Source: a gamma proteobacterium symbiont of Stewartia floridana
GTDB taxonomy: Bacteria > Pseudomonadota > Gammaproteobacteria > Chromatiales > Chromatiaceae
Assembly: GCA_003676145.1 (NCBI GenBank)
Contig: NAUB01000022.1
Coordinates: 186,001-250,000 of the forward strand
Length of the DNA stretch: 64,000 nucleotides
Direction: 5' to 3'
Shown: piece after piece, positions 11,210 through 19,864 of the stretch
Layout: every line of letters starts with the position of its first letter
Position numbering within the stretch: position 1 is the stretch's first letter
Program-made: the position numbers and the translations under genes
Notes under the pieces: model-generated
What the model saw: only the letters and a program-made list of their open reading frames with translations
What the model was told of the DNA's origin: nothing
The model's database searches: none

Positions 11210-11731
11210 CTAAGCCAATGGCCAACGTTGCAGAATTTTGTAACGGCTCTGGTTCGGCTGAGGATTGTTCGATGATGCCAGCACGAACTCTTTGACCGGC
11301 CATTGGATGGGTTGTGTCAATTGCCAGGGGGAGATGCGCTGGGCCTTGCGGAAGAGCGTGACATGGGGTTTGTAAGTCCGTTGTTCCGGTTCGAAACCGC
11401 ACGCCGTGAGCCGTTGTTTCAGGCCGTCAACCAGTAGGGCCAACGGCGTGGGAGTCGATTGAGGTGCAATCCAGACAATCTTCGGCCTGGGCCAATAGCC
11501 TGTATGGTCAAGACTCAGTTCGAACCTCTGGCCTGAGATGGACTCGGCCGCCTGTTCGATACAGGCAGGTTTACGCCCCTGCAGTTGTCCGAGAAAGACC
11601 AGGGTCATGTGCAGATCGTCCGGGTGGTGTCGGCGCCCTTTCACCTGAGGATCAGTGGAGAGCTGTTGCAGTAGAGCTTCTCTGACCTCTGTCTCTGGCC
11701 AGAGAGCAAAAAACAGGCGCTGGTCAGCCAT
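11210..11731 (-). CDS. thpR: RNA 2',3'-cyclic phosphodiesterase
   Basis: A 173-residue member of the 2H phosphoesterase superfamily (formerly 2'-5' RNA ligase, LigT). The two catalytic His-x-Thr/Ser-Leu motifs are HMTL in the first half and HVTL in the second, with FFALWPE at the N-terminus. It hydrolyses 2',3'-cyclic phosphate RNA ends to 2'-phosphates. The start ATG lies inside the pncC stop region (an eight-base overlap), so the two are translationally coupled. Confidence 0.93.
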   Translation of the reverse strand: MADQRLFFALWPETEVREALLQQLSTDPQVKGRRHHPDDLHMTLVFLGQLQGRKPACIEQAAESISGQRFELSLDHTGYWPRPKIVWIAPQSTPTPLALLVDGLKQRLTACGFEPEQRTYKPHVTLFRKAQRISPWQLTQPIQWPVKEFVLASSNNPQPNQSRYKILQRWPLA

Positions 11732-12233
11732 TTTCAATCAGCCCGATCACATGGCGCAGGGCGTGCTCCACGGTTTGCAGCCTGACCTGATCCCGATCCC
11801 CGGCAAAGCAGCACTGTTCCAACAGAGGATCCCGATTGGCCATCTGCCAACTGAAACAGACCGTACCTACCGGTTTCTCCTGACTGCCTCCCCCAGGCCC
11901 CGCAATGCCACTGACCGCCACAGCCAGATCCGCACCACTCTGCTGTAACGCACCTCGGGTCATCTCTGCCACTGTCTGCAGACTGACTGCTCCGAACTGC
12001 TTCAGGGTCTCAGCACTGACCCCCAACATGGACTGTTTGGCCTGATTGCTGTAACTGACATAACCCCGATCGAACCAGTCACTGCTGCCGGGCAGATCGG
12101 TCAAAACCTTGGCCACCCAGCCACCGGTACAGGACTCGGCAACCACCAGGCGCTCACCCCGGGCAAGCAGCAACTCTGCCAGCTGTTGACACAAAGATTG
12201 AATCTGTTCTGTTGAATCGATCATAACCGTCAC
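11724..12233 (-). CDS. pncC: Nicotinamide-nucleotide amidohydrolase (CinA C-terminal type)
   Basis: A 169-residue protein with the family blocks VVAESCTGGWVA, YSNQAKQSMLGV and AVSGIAGPGGGSQEKPVGTV. PncC deamidates NMN to nicotinic acid mononucleotide in pyridine-nucleotide recycling. The stand-alone form without the N-terminal COG1058 domain is the usual gammaproteobacterial form, normally next to recA or mutS. The start is GTG at 12233 or the ATG three codons later; neither has a strong ribosome site. It overlaps thpR. Confidence 0.94.
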   Translation of the reverse strand: MTVMIDSTEQIQSLCQQLAELLLARGERLVVAESCTGGWVAKVLTDLPGSSDWFDRGYVSYSNQAKQSMLGVSAETLKQFGAVSLQTVAEMTRGALQQSGADLAVAVSGIAGPGGGSQEKPVGTVCFSWQMANRDPLLEQCCFAGDRDQVRLQTVEHALRHVIGLIENG

Positions 12234-12261
12234 ATGGGAGCTTTAATTGAATCGTGGATAT

Positions 12262-12703
12262 GATGCCGCAAATGAACGCCAATCACCGCTAAAAAACGCA
12301 AATACAATTACAATTCATTGTACTTTATATGACGACATTTTTAATTCCATTAAAAAACAGCAGGGTGATACCGTTAACTCCCAGTTTCCCAAGTGGTAAG
12401 CAAGAAAGCCCCTCTCTCGCAAGGGCACTGTTGTCTGAAAAAAAACCGGTGCGTCTGTGTTTAATCAAAGCGTCTTTGGTGGGGCATGGCCCCACCAAAC
12501 CAGAGTTTGAGTATGCACCATTCAAGATCAAGTGCTGCACCGCTTTCAGCTCGATGAGACATATTTATTCCGAACTGCAATTAATACATCAACATCATAA
12601 CAACTAAGTTAACGGAACAGTGCTAAGAGACACATTTATGTCTATTAGCCTTGAATAACATTTGCGGCCTTTTAGCGGTACTTGGCGTCCATTCGCGGCT
12701 AAA
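12262..12703. repeat. Dispersed inverted repeat, copy C (expanded centre)
   Basis: The left arm GCCGCAAATGAACGCCAATC continues to ACCGCTAAAAAACGCAAAT. The right arm (about 12660-12702) has GCGGCCTTTTAGCGGT and GGCGTCCATTCGCGGC. The arms are more diverged than in copy B and the centre is about 350 bases, including a perfect 11-bp hairpin TTTGGTGGGGC/GCCCCACCAAA (about 12476-12500). No gene with coding character is visible in the 500-base gap between pncC and the amphi-Trp gene. Confidence 0.5.
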
Positions 12704-12731
12704 AATAATTCAGGCTAACAATACAATCCGA

Positions 12732-13007
12732 TCAATCCGTTTTGACCTTGAGTTTTTTCTGTTTGATCCCTTCACTGTCGGCCGCAGTCCAGGTGATTCT
12801 CAGACTCAGCCGGTGCTTCTCCGAATCCTGCGAGGCGGTCACTTTGAGCTGCAGCAAGCCATCGGGCTTCAACTCCATCTCATCCTCATCGTCACTGAGC
12901 ACCAGACTGCCTTTACCGATACCCTGGGTGATCGATTTCAACAGGCGCTCTATGGAGGCACAATCCTGCAGGGATTCATGTCGAAAACTCTTTTTGCCTT
13001 GCCTCAT
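12732..13007 (-). CDS. amphi-Trp domain protein (GAK system)
   Basis: A 91-residue protein that I recognise as an amphi-Trp domain. It has an N-terminal FRHESLQD block, an amphipathic helix ERLLKSITQGIGKGSLVL, an acidic turn, then the signature GLLQLKVTASQDSEKHRLSL followed by an I-T-W ending that gives the domain its name. The biochemical role is unknown; in the family it accompanies ATP-grasp and HPr-kinase-like proteins. It is the last gene of the long minus-strand cluster; its ATG overlaps the stop of the metallophosphatase gene by four bases. Confidence 0.8.
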   Translation of the reverse strand: MRQGKKSFRHESLQDCASIERLLKSITQGIGKGSLVLSDDEDEMELKPDGLLQLKVTASQDSEKHRLSLRITWTAADSEGIKQKKLKVKTD

Positions 13008-14371
13008 GAGCTTTTTCTCTTGACGATGATTGATTTCGGATCGAACACTTTGATCTGAGGGTAGTCGGTACTGATCCCCAACACCAGTCGATCGGGATGA
13101 AAAATGGTCACGGCTGCACCCTCCCCTTTCAAACCCTCTTTTTTACGTGAGTGCCGATCGATGGTTGTATCGCACTCAAAGTTGAGCATGCCCTTGCGCA
13201 ACATGATTCGTTGACCATGATAGCGATTGGCATGTCCATGCACGATCGCGTAGATACCCACTTCATTCATCAGTTTGACACCTTTGCGGGTCAGCGGCAT
13301 ATCCACATCCCGATACTTGGTCCTGATCAGATTGGCCAACGGACCATAATAGAATTCAAAGATCTCATCATCCACATCCTCCTTGAACTGTTTGTTGAGA
13401 TACTTAACCCCTTTGCGATTGATCAGTTTTGCCATCCGGTCGTCGATGCCCGCGTGGACAAACAGGAAGGAGCCATGATGAACCGCCAGCTTCATCTCCT
13501 TGAAGAACCAGCTGAACTCTCCATCGGGTTTGAGAAACAGGTTCTGCCATATGAGTACCGCCGCATAGACCTGACGTAGTGACAAGCCGGCCTCTTCACA
13601 ATCGGATTCGAATGAATCGATCTTCTCTCTGAGACGCTTCAGCTCTCTGGCCATGCGATTGTCCGGCATGACCCAGCTCGCCATCTTGGGAAACTCTTTG
13701 AACCAGCGCTTTGGCGGGTAGAGCAGACGTCGACAATCCCGGGTTGAAGGAATCCCCTTCAAAGCGGATCTGTCCTGCAGATACTGGTCGGCGATTTCAC
13801 GCAACATCGGAACCGCCTTACTGCCCATACGAATGAAGAAGTGATCGTGTCTCGGATCAGGCTCCATACCCACCGAAGAGATGCCCAGTTTGATGCGAAT
13901 ATCGTGATTGCCTGCCAGGATGGTGATCTTCGCTCCCAGCTTTTTTAACTGACGGATGACCCGTAACACCCGCAGATTGCTTGGCCCCTTGTCAAAACAG
14001 TCCCCGCCGATCACAAAGCTGGCCTCTCTGCCACGACGGGTCAACTTCAGGTCGCTATCCTGTTCGCCGGTTTTCCTTACTCCGCCGGAGGCGACCAGTG
14101 AGGAGATGAAGGCATCCGCATCCGCGTGCAGATCTGAAAAGAAAAACAGCTCGCGCTTCGGCCATTGCCACTTCTCCTTATCCAACACTTCGGTCAGCAG
14201 AAACTCTGTGCTACTCCTTTGCCCACGCTCCTTGACAATGGAACGATGCTTGCCAAGCGGCCAGAGTTCACTGGAGGTGGGTAGTTCAGGCTTGATCCAC
14301 TTCAGACCCCGATATTTTGGGAGTCGCTTATGATGATACTTATCGGTTTTGTTATCAGCGCTAATCGACAA
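13004..14371 (-). CDS. PPP-type metallophosphatase in GAK cluster
   Basis: A 455-residue calcineurin-like phosphoesterase. The metal-binding motifs are FFFSDLHADADAF (D-x-H), GGDCFDKGPSN (G-D-x-x-D-x-G), AGNHDIR (G-N-H-D), FVHAGIDDR and IVHGHANRYHG. It could hydrolyse phosphoprotein, nucleotide or inositol phosphate substrates; the ApaH/PPP-like G-D-x-x-D-K/R-G-P form favours phosphoprotein or dinucleoside substrates. It starts at a TTG inside the end of the histidine phosphatase gene with AGGAG upstream, an 11-base overlap that implies coupling. The N-terminal 90 residues before the first motif are basic and of unknown role. Confidence 0.85.
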   Translation of the reverse strand: MSISADNKTDKYHHKRLPKYRGLKWIKPELPTSSELWPLGKHRSIVKERGQRSSTEFLLTEVLDKEKWQWPKRELFFFSDLHADADAFISSLVASGGVRKTGEQDSDLKLTRRGREASFVIGGDCFDKGPSNLRVLRVIRQLKKLGAKITILAGNHDIRIKLGISSVGMEPDPRHDHFFIRMGSKAVPMLREIADQYLQDRSALKGIPSTRDCRRLLYPPKRWFKEFPKMASWVMPDNRMARELKRLREKIDSFESDCEEAGLSLRQVYAAVLIWQNLFLKPDGEFSWFFKEMKLAVHHGSFLFVHAGIDDRMAKLINRKGVKYLNKQFKEDVDDEIFEFYYGPLANLIRTKYRDVDMPLTRKGVKLMNEVGIYAIVHGHANRYHGQRIMLRKGMLNFECDTTIDRHSRKKEGLKGEGAAVTIFHPDRLVLGISTDYPQIKVFDPKSIIVKRKSS

Positions 14372-15065
14372 ATGCCTCTCCTCGTGAGCGGACCTTCCAT
14401 TCCCCGGTTAGATGACGCCAAGATCCTGCATAGCGGCGCTCAAGAAAAACTGGTCGACAGTGGTACATGCTCAGAGCTGCAATCTGATCGAATTCCAATA
14501 CGCCCAGATGGTGAGCCGCATGGCGGAAAGCCGCACCGTGACCAACAAAAAGTTTGACGGTATCGGTATCGACCTGCTGCTGTAGTTCAGCAAGCCGATG
14601 ATCCAGATGACGGGCCACTCTGACACCTGCCTGCATCAACGATTCAGCACCCTGCAAAGGGAGTTGATAGTGACTGTTCGACTTCCAGTCGGCCGGTGGT
14701 TTTTCAAAACGCGGATCATCCTGCAGAATCGATTCGATGGTCTGCCGGGTCAGGTTTGCTGCGGACCCCATACTGCGTTCGGCCAGTTCATCAAAACCCT
14801 CGATCGATAATGGTGATGAGGTTTTGTCGCTGAAACCCTGGCGGATCACGTCCGCGGTTTGCCAGCCACGTAACAGATTGGAACTGTCGATCACTGGACA
14901 GAGATCCCAGTCAAACATCTGCAATGCCCCACTCAGCAGCGTGACAGAGCGTCTTGCCTGTTGGCGTCCCTCTTCATTCAGAGGAAAGGGTTGCCAGGCA
15001 CTGGGGGTATCCTGCAGCTGATGATAGTCTCCGTGCCTCAACAGAGCCGCAATAACACTAGGCAT
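14361..15065 (-). CDS. Histidine phosphatase family protein
   Basis: A 234-residue protein. The N-terminal ALLRHGDYHQ holds the R-H-G catalytic motif whose His is transiently phosphorylated. A second arginine region LLRGWQTADVIRQGF and a late FVGHGAAFRHAAHHLG containing the second catalytic His complete the branch-1 phosphoglycerate-mutase-like fold. The substrate is unknown. It belongs to the same strand cluster, 45 bases after the histidine phosphatase-NUDIX gene and overlapping the metallophosphatase. Confidence 0.85.
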   Translation of the reverse strand: MPSVIAALLRHGDYHQLQDTPSAWQPFPLNEEGRQQARRSVTLLSGALQMFDWDLCPVIDSSNLLRGWQTADVIRQGFSDKTSSPLSIEGFDELAERSMGSAANLTRQTIESILQDDPRFEKPPADWKSNSHYQLPLQGAESLMQAGVRVARHLDHRLAELQQQVDTDTVKLFVGHGAAFRHAAHHLGVLEFDQIAALSMYHCRPVFLERRYAGSWRHLTGEWKVRSRGEAFVD

Positions 15066-15110
15066 TGGGTATCGAGCCGGATAGTAAATATCGGAACTGT
15101 ATGCACATCA

Positions 15111-16091
15111 TTACTTTTTGGATTTCTTCTTCTCAACCATTTTTGCCAACTTTTTGATCATCGGTTTCAGATCAGCCTGCTTGATACGCTCAATTGCCTT
15201 ATCTGGCGAGAGCCACTCCCGCCCCCGATGACGCTCTTCCCACTCATCTTCCGGGATCACTCTTTTTACCTGCATGGGATAGACCTGAACCGAACACTCG
15301 GAGCCCCATTTCTCATATTTATAACTGCCGAGGCTTTGGTTGCCCACATCACCTTCCACACCGGCCTCTTCAAATGCCTCTTTCGCCGCGGATGCCTGCA
15401 GGGTCAGCCAGGGCTCGCTGATCCCTTTCGGCACCACCCAGTGTTTCTGTTTACTGGATCGGACCAACATGATCTCAGGTTCGCCATCCTTGATGCGATA
15501 GGGAATCACAGAAGATTGATTATAGTAGTAGGCGGGACGATCACGCATCTCCTTACTGCTGTGATCCGGAAAAGGGAATTTCTTATCCAGACTGCTGGCG
15601 CGGGTTATGGAATCCAGCTTTCCATCCCCTGGACGCAGTTTTTTCCAGTCATTGGGCATGCTGATTCTGGCCAGGGTCGCGGTGGGGATCAGTTTGCCAT
15701 CCTTTGGTAAGGGGATCCGCTTACCCTCCAGATACTCAGTCAGGGCTTCGAGACTGGGATTATGCCCCACCATCAGCACCCGCTTGGCGCTCTTGGGTGC
15801 CTCAGCAAGCACCTGCAGCAGGTCTTCGACCCTGGCGGCATAGATACGCCGATCCTGGATGATCTTGTCGGCGTCCTGCCCCATCACCTTGACCGCCTTC
15901 TGTGCCGTGACGATGGCTCGTTCGGCTGGAGAACTGACCACATGATCGGGCTGAAGCTGCTGTTGCAGCAACCAGACACCAATCCGTTGCGCACCCCGTT
16001 TGCCACGATCCTTGAGGGGACGCTTAAAGTCCTCTACCTGCTCACTCCAGTCAGACTTTCCATGCCTGAGTAACAACAATTCACGTGCCAT
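15111..16091 (-). CDS. Fused SixA-like histidine phosphatase and NUDIX hydrolase
   Basis: A 326-residue two-domain protein. Residues 1 to about 155 are SixA-like: LLLLRHGKSDWS with the catalytic R-H-G, SSPAERAIVTAQKA, and VLMVGHNPSLEALTEYL with the second His. Residues about 185-310 form a NUDIX domain with VVPKGISEP and the Nudix-box-like ASAAKEAFEEAGVEGDVG, of the diphosphoinositol-polyphosphate-hydrolase (DIPP) subtype by its P-K-G. The tail is lysine-rich (EKKKSKK). Mycobacterial MutT1 joins the same domains in the opposite order. Substrates could be inositol pyrophosphates, nucleoside diphosphates or polyphosphate; the combination suggests stepwise removal of phosphates. Confidence 0.88.
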   Translation of the reverse strand: MARELLLLRHGKSDWSEQVEDFKRPLKDRGKRGAQRIGVWLLQQQLQPDHVVSSPAERAIVTAQKAVKVMGQDADKIIQDRRIYAARVEDLLQVLAEAPKSAKRVLMVGHNPSLEALTEYLEGKRIPLPKDGKLIPTATLARISMPNDWKKLRPGDGKLDSITRASSLDKKFPFPDHSSKEMRDRPAYYYNQSSVIPYRIKDGEPEIMLVRSSKQKHWVVPKGISEPWLTLQASAAKEAFEEAGVEGDVGNQSLGSYKYEKWGSECSVQVYPMQVKRVIPEDEWEERHRGREWLSPDKAIERIKQADLKPMIKKLAKMVEKKKSKK

Positions 16092-16193
16092 CGTCTCTCT
16101 ACCTCTTAGGGCCTGTTATCTGTTTTCTACAACCGATTGAAGGTAATGCCTGATACACCACCGTTATTACTGACCTGTCCATACCATTCAACA

Positions 16194-16228
16194 CTAGGGC
16201 CTGTTAACACGAATCCAATTGGCCCTAG
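16194..16228. repeat. Hairpin overlapping the HprK-like stop codon
   Basis: CTAGGGCC and GGCCCTAG are perfect eight-base arms separated by 19 bases; the stop codon of the kinase gene lies inside the right arm. Part of it, TAGGGCCTGTTA, occurs again as a direct copy at 16107-16118 in the same 133-base gap. It may set transcript ends or attenuate read-through to the next gene, but there is no T-run. Confidence 0.55.
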
Positions 16229-17349
16229 GACCCACTGCCCCATTTATCGAAACAGAGCTCGGTCAAGGCGGCAAAATCCAACCCGCCAGACACCTCGTAG
16301 ACAGAGATTCTATCCAATAATGCCAGGTAGGGCTCGCTGGCCAACGGCGCTTCATCCTGAAGAAAGCGACCTGATCGATCCTGATAGAATGGTCCAGGGG
16401 ACTTCATTACCGCCTTCAGCAGCTCCTCTCTGCCGCTGATTGAAACCTGCTTCATGCTCACCGGCTGGTCAGAGTCCCGATGCCAGTTGAGGATAATCAG
16501 TCCGGCCAAAGGCACCGCCGTAGAGGTATCGATCCGCCCCTTGCCGTAGAGCTGTTCCACATCCACGTCGAACTTCTCTTCCAACTCCCACAACGCCTGT
16601 TTCGGCATCGCCAGCAGCTGACTGCGGCGAGGCTCCTCGATGAGTGCCTGCAGGCGCGGGTTGTTGACCACCGTTCCGGGATTGATGCGGGGCAGCTTGG
16701 GGATACCGACAGCCTCGACAAGCTGGTTCGATTCGCGCAAAAAGAGACGATCGTTGGTCAGGAAGCGGCTCTCTGGATGCTCCATCAGATGCAGCATCAA
16801 AGTGGACTTGCCACCACCGGAAAAGCCGGCGACTGCCACGGCATTGTTTCCCAACATCAGAGCGGCAGCGTGACAGATCAGCCAATCCCGGTTCTGCAAC
16901 CAGTTCATGATCTGTGAGTTGATGAAATTGACCAGTTGATTGTCATAGGTCAGACAGGGCCCAGCCGCGACACAGTGATCCTTGCTCTGCAGAAAAAGCA
17001 TGCCGGTACGAACCTTAAGAATCAGACGACCATCGGGCAGCTCCAGGTAGGCATCCTTGCGACCGGTTTTTCCCGGTTCCCGTTTCCAATCGGTAAACTG
17101 GATTTCGGTCTCCAGCACATCGCTCTGAATGGCGACAATCTCCAGCGCACCATCGGTCGGCTGTTGCGGCAGGTGGGCAAAATAGTCAGCCAAGCGGCTC
17201 AAAAGTTGCCGGCTGTTCGATTTGATGGCGACGCTCAACTCGCCCAGATTCAGATAGAGAGGAATCTCATGCAGGGTCTGCTCCTGAATCAACAGGGCAG
17301 CAGCGGTTTTACTCTGCATCTGTTGGTAATCATCTGCTGATTGAGTCAC
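16225..17349 (-). CDS. HprK-related kinase B (GAK system)
   Basis: A 374-residue protein with an HPr-kinase-like P-loop AGFSGGGKSTLMLHL near residue 180 followed by RFLTNDRLFL, corresponding to the kinase D-D/N-D catalytic region. The N-terminal 160 residues (LYLNLGELSVAIKSNS...) have no recognised domain. HPr kinases phosphorylate a serine on a protein; the family's target is unknown. Context suggests the amphi-Trp protein or the ATP-grasp enzyme as partners. The ATG overlaps the ATP-grasp stop by four bases, so the two are translated together. Confidence 0.82.
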   Translation of the reverse strand: MTQSADDYQQMQSKTAAALLIQEQTLHEIPLYLNLGELSVAIKSNSRQLLSRLADYFAHLPQQPTDGALEIVAIQSDVLETEIQFTDWKREPGKTGRKDAYLELPDGRLILKVRTGMLFLQSKDHCVAAGPCLTYDNQLVNFINSQIMNWLQNRDWLICHAAALMLGNNAVAVAGFSGGGKSTLMLHLMEHPESRFLTNDRLFLRESNQLVEAVGIPKLPRINPGTVVNNPRLQALIEEPRRSQLLAMPKQALWELEEKFDVDVEQLYGKGRIDTSTAVPLAGLIILNWHRDSDQPVSMKQVSISGREELLKAVMKSPGPFYQDRSGRFLQDEAPLASEPYLALLDRISVYEVSGGLDFAALTELCFDKWGSGS

Positions 17350-18236
17350 GCTGATAAAGCCTCCATAACATGGGCAACATAACGGGTTGGCACATCGATT
17401 CCCATCCCTTCGTGGGCACCGCGGAATCCACCGAAAGCGGAAACCTCGAAAACCACCGGTCCCTGATCCGTCTCGGCCACATCCACCGTGGTGAAATCGA
17501 GCCCGAAGACCGCCTGCGCCCGTCGGGCCAGTTCGATCAGCTCTTCGCTTGCCTGATAACCCTCATAGTGCCCGCCACTCAGTATGGTGGTGTTCCAGAC
17601 ACCTTTTTTACCCACCCGGGCATAAGCACCCAGATATTCACCCGCCAGAAACACCATCCCCAGATCCTTGCCAGGCAGTTCCCGCTTCTTCTGGATATAC
17701 ATTACCGGATTCTGTTGTTGGAATTCGGCAATCTGCCTGGCCACCTGCTCAGGACCACTCTGATGCTCGATCAGGGTCATGCCCCGAGCTTTGGTGGAAT
17801 AGAGAGGTTTGAACACCGCCGCCTGAAACGCCTCGACTGCCTGGGCGGCTGCCTCGGGATCCTCGGTGACACGGGTCTCCGGCATGGGAATCCGGGCATT
17901 GTAGAGGGACATGGTACAGCTGAGCCGGTCGATCAGGCGGATGATCCGCTCAACCCGACTGAATACCCGCACCCCGGCCAGCTCCAGTTGTCGTAACATC
18001 TCCAGCCTGTCGAGGGTGTGGGGACTGTACTGCGCGCTGATCTTTTTCACCAGCAGTGCATCGAGCTGGGTAAGATCCTCACCCCGATAGAGCAGTCTGC
18101 CGCTGTCCAGCTCGGCGGTCACTTCGGCCATGTCGATCACCAACCGGTAACCGGTCGCCTCAGCCACCGCATCGGCCAATACTTCCGTCGACCATTTACC
18201 GGGTATACCGACAACCCCGATTCTCGGTTTAACCAA
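17346..18236 (-). CDS. GAK-system ATP-grasp enzyme (RimK-like)
   Basis: A 296-residue ATP-grasp protein. It opens with RIGVVGIPGKWSTEVLADAV, has LIDRLSCTMSLYNARIPMPET where RimK-like ligases place their lid start, KPLYSTKARGMTLI as the nucleotide-binding lysine region, and late FTTVDVAETDQGPVVFEVSAFGG with the metal-binding E-x-S/N. ATP-grasp enzymes join an acyl phosphate to an amine or thiol, as in adding amino acids to proteins or cofactors; the product here is unknown. It overlaps both neighbours (four and eight bases), so it is part of a tightly coupled operon. Confidence 0.85.
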   Translation of the reverse strand: MVKPRIGVVGIPGKWSTEVLADAVAEATGYRLVIDMAEVTAELDSGRLLYRGEDLTQLDALLVKKISAQYSPHTLDRLEMLRQLELAGVRVFSRVERIIRLIDRLSCTMSLYNARIPMPETRVTEDPEAAAQAVEAFQAAVFKPLYSTKARGMTLIEHQSGPEQVARQIAEFQQQNPVMYIQKKRELPGKDLGMVFLAGEYLGAYARVGKKGVWNTTILSGGHYEGYQASEELIELARRAQAVFGLDFTTVDVAETDQGPVVFEVSAFGGFRGAHEGMGIDVPTRYVAHVMEALSA

Positions 18237-19863
18237 TGAATATCTCCTCTATGGGTACTTTGAAACGACGTTTGGGTTTAGCGTTTGCCGCCAGCAACTG
18301 CTCCATCAGATAGAGCGCCCGGTAGAACATCGCTCTGGAGAGGGATTTATCGAGAATAAACCGGGTGGAAGTGACGAAGGAGCGAATCAGGCCGAGTGCC
18401 AGCCTGAGCTCGAAGTTCTCATCCTTGACCTTTTTCGCATAGCCTCGGGCAAAGCGGTAGATGCCATGACTGATGATGGCAATACGCTGACGCACCCTCG
18501 GGTCGAACACCTGCAGGCGGTAGTTGGAAACCATGAAGACCGTGATGTCCTGCAGATAGTCCATATAACGGGAACGATGCAGATCGATAAAATTGATCCG
18601 TTTCTGCTGTCGATCGTAGATGATGTTATCGACGTTGAAATCGCCGTGAATATAGACTGAGAACGGCGCCTGGATATCAGCCTCAAGCCGCTGAACCCGT
18701 GTCAGCAGCTTGCCGAATGAGGGCAGCTTCTGGCTGCCGATGACCACGTTGTTCTGTTTGAATTCCGGATGTATGGCATACACATCATCCATACGTTTGG
18801 CGAGCTGATCCATATAGTTGGCTGAGACCGGTTTGGCGGTTCGGGTCTCATCCCACACCTGCTTCAAAGTCTCGGTAAGATGGGTAAAGCACTCCTGAAA
18901 CAGCTTATCGGAACCACTCAGCAGAATCTGCTCGAAAGTCTGTCCGGCCAGATGTTCGATCAGCATCGCAGCAGATTCGCCGCTTTTTTTATAGGCCAGG
19001 ATTTTCGGCGCCAGACCGGGAAATATCTCGTGCCAGTCGTTGACCCGTTGCTTCTCCTCCTTGAGTTTACGTTTGCCACCATCCTTGAATACCCCGTGAT
19101 AACCAGGTTCACCGGCACTGGCAACCGCATTGATGGCACTGCCGGATTTGGTCTGGGCGATGGTCTGCACATGCAGACCCTCCATCTCATTCACCGCCTT
19201 CAGTTCCGTCAGTGAAGCATTCAATGTGTGGTAGCGATCGGTATTGAAGTGCTGCCCCATGGCAGCCGAGATGATCGCTTCACTGATGCGCAACAAGGCA
19301 TTACCCATCTGCTCGATGTTACGGCCCAGCATGATCAGAGCGATATGATCCGCCGGATGGTTATCTTTCTTAAGATGCTTCGAGTAGCTCAATAACTGTT
19401 TCTGATAGGCCTGATCGAGACGCTGTTCCACCCGACCAATTTTCAATGCCCGACGGGTGTCCTTGTCAGCCAGCGCCGGCTCGATCATCTCCAGAGCCTT
19501 CAACACCCGACCCAGCATGGGCAGATACTTACCCCGCTTCAACAGACGCTTCTGTTCCACCTGCAGGGACTGCAGCATCGCCTCCCGGCTCAGTTCGGTG
19601 ATCCGTTCCAGGTGGGTGGCCACATCTTCCACCGCTCGTAACAGCTGCTTGTTGCCACTCTGGTTGTCTGCCGCCGCGTGCTCCGACAGGCAGTGGTTGT
19701 GAATGCTCAAACGCAGATTTTCCACATAGCCTTTGCGATCGAGCAGTCGGGATGATGGTGTGTTGGCGGTTGTCGCAAGATAGTCCCGCAGCAGACTCAG
19801 ATGCGAGGCTGTTTCTGCAAGCAGGAATTGTAGATTGTCATTAATCGCTTTTGGTAGGGACAT
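18229..19863 (-). CDS. PhoU-like helical domain fused to APH-type kinase
   Basis: A 544-residue protein with two parts. Residues to about 245 are all-helical, resembling two PhoU repeats (ERITELSREAMLQSLQ..., IEQMGNALLRISEAIISAAM). Residues about 250-544 form an aminoglycoside-phosphotransferase-like kinase with the catalytic loop VYIHGDFNVDNIIYD (H-G-D-x-x-x-x-N) and NFIDLHRSRYMD as the metal-binding I-D motif. APH folds phosphorylate small molecules such as choline, homoserine or sugars, or proteins (HipA, Fructosamine-3-kinase relatives). I choose the ATG just after the NUDIX stop (a TTG three codons earlier is possible). Combining a phosphate-sensing-like domain with a kinase is notable. 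Confidence 0.82.
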   Translation of the reverse strand: MSLPKAINDNLQFLLAETASHLSLLRDYLATTANTPSSRLLDRKGYVENLRLSIHNHCLSEHAAADNQSGNKQLLRAVEDVATHLERITELSREAMLQSLQVEQKRLLKRGKYLPMLGRVLKALEMIEPALADKDTRRALKIGRVEQRLDQAYQKQLLSYSKHLKKDNHPADHIALIMLGRNIEQMGNALLRISEAIISAAMGQHFNTDRYHTLNASLTELKAVNEMEGLHVQTIAQTKSGSAINAVASAGEPGYHGVFKDGGKRKLKEEKQRVNDWHEIFPGLAPKILAYKKSGESAAMLIEHLAGQTFEQILLSGSDKLFQECFTHLTETLKQVWDETRTAKPVSANYMDQLAKRMDDVYAIHPEFKQNNVVIGSQKLPSFGKLLTRVQRLEADIQAPFSVYIHGDFNVDNIIYDRQQKRINFIDLHRSRYMDYLQDITVFMVSNYRLQVFDPRVRQRIAIISHGIYRFARGYAKKVKDENFELRLALGLIRSFVTSTRFILDKSLSRAMFYRALYLMEQLLAANAKPKRRFKVPIEEIFIG

Positions 19864-19864
19864 C

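Noticed and set aside
12325..12607. Short open frames in the pncC upstream gap
   Set aside because: No ribosome site or protein motif; they lie inside the expanded repeat copy.
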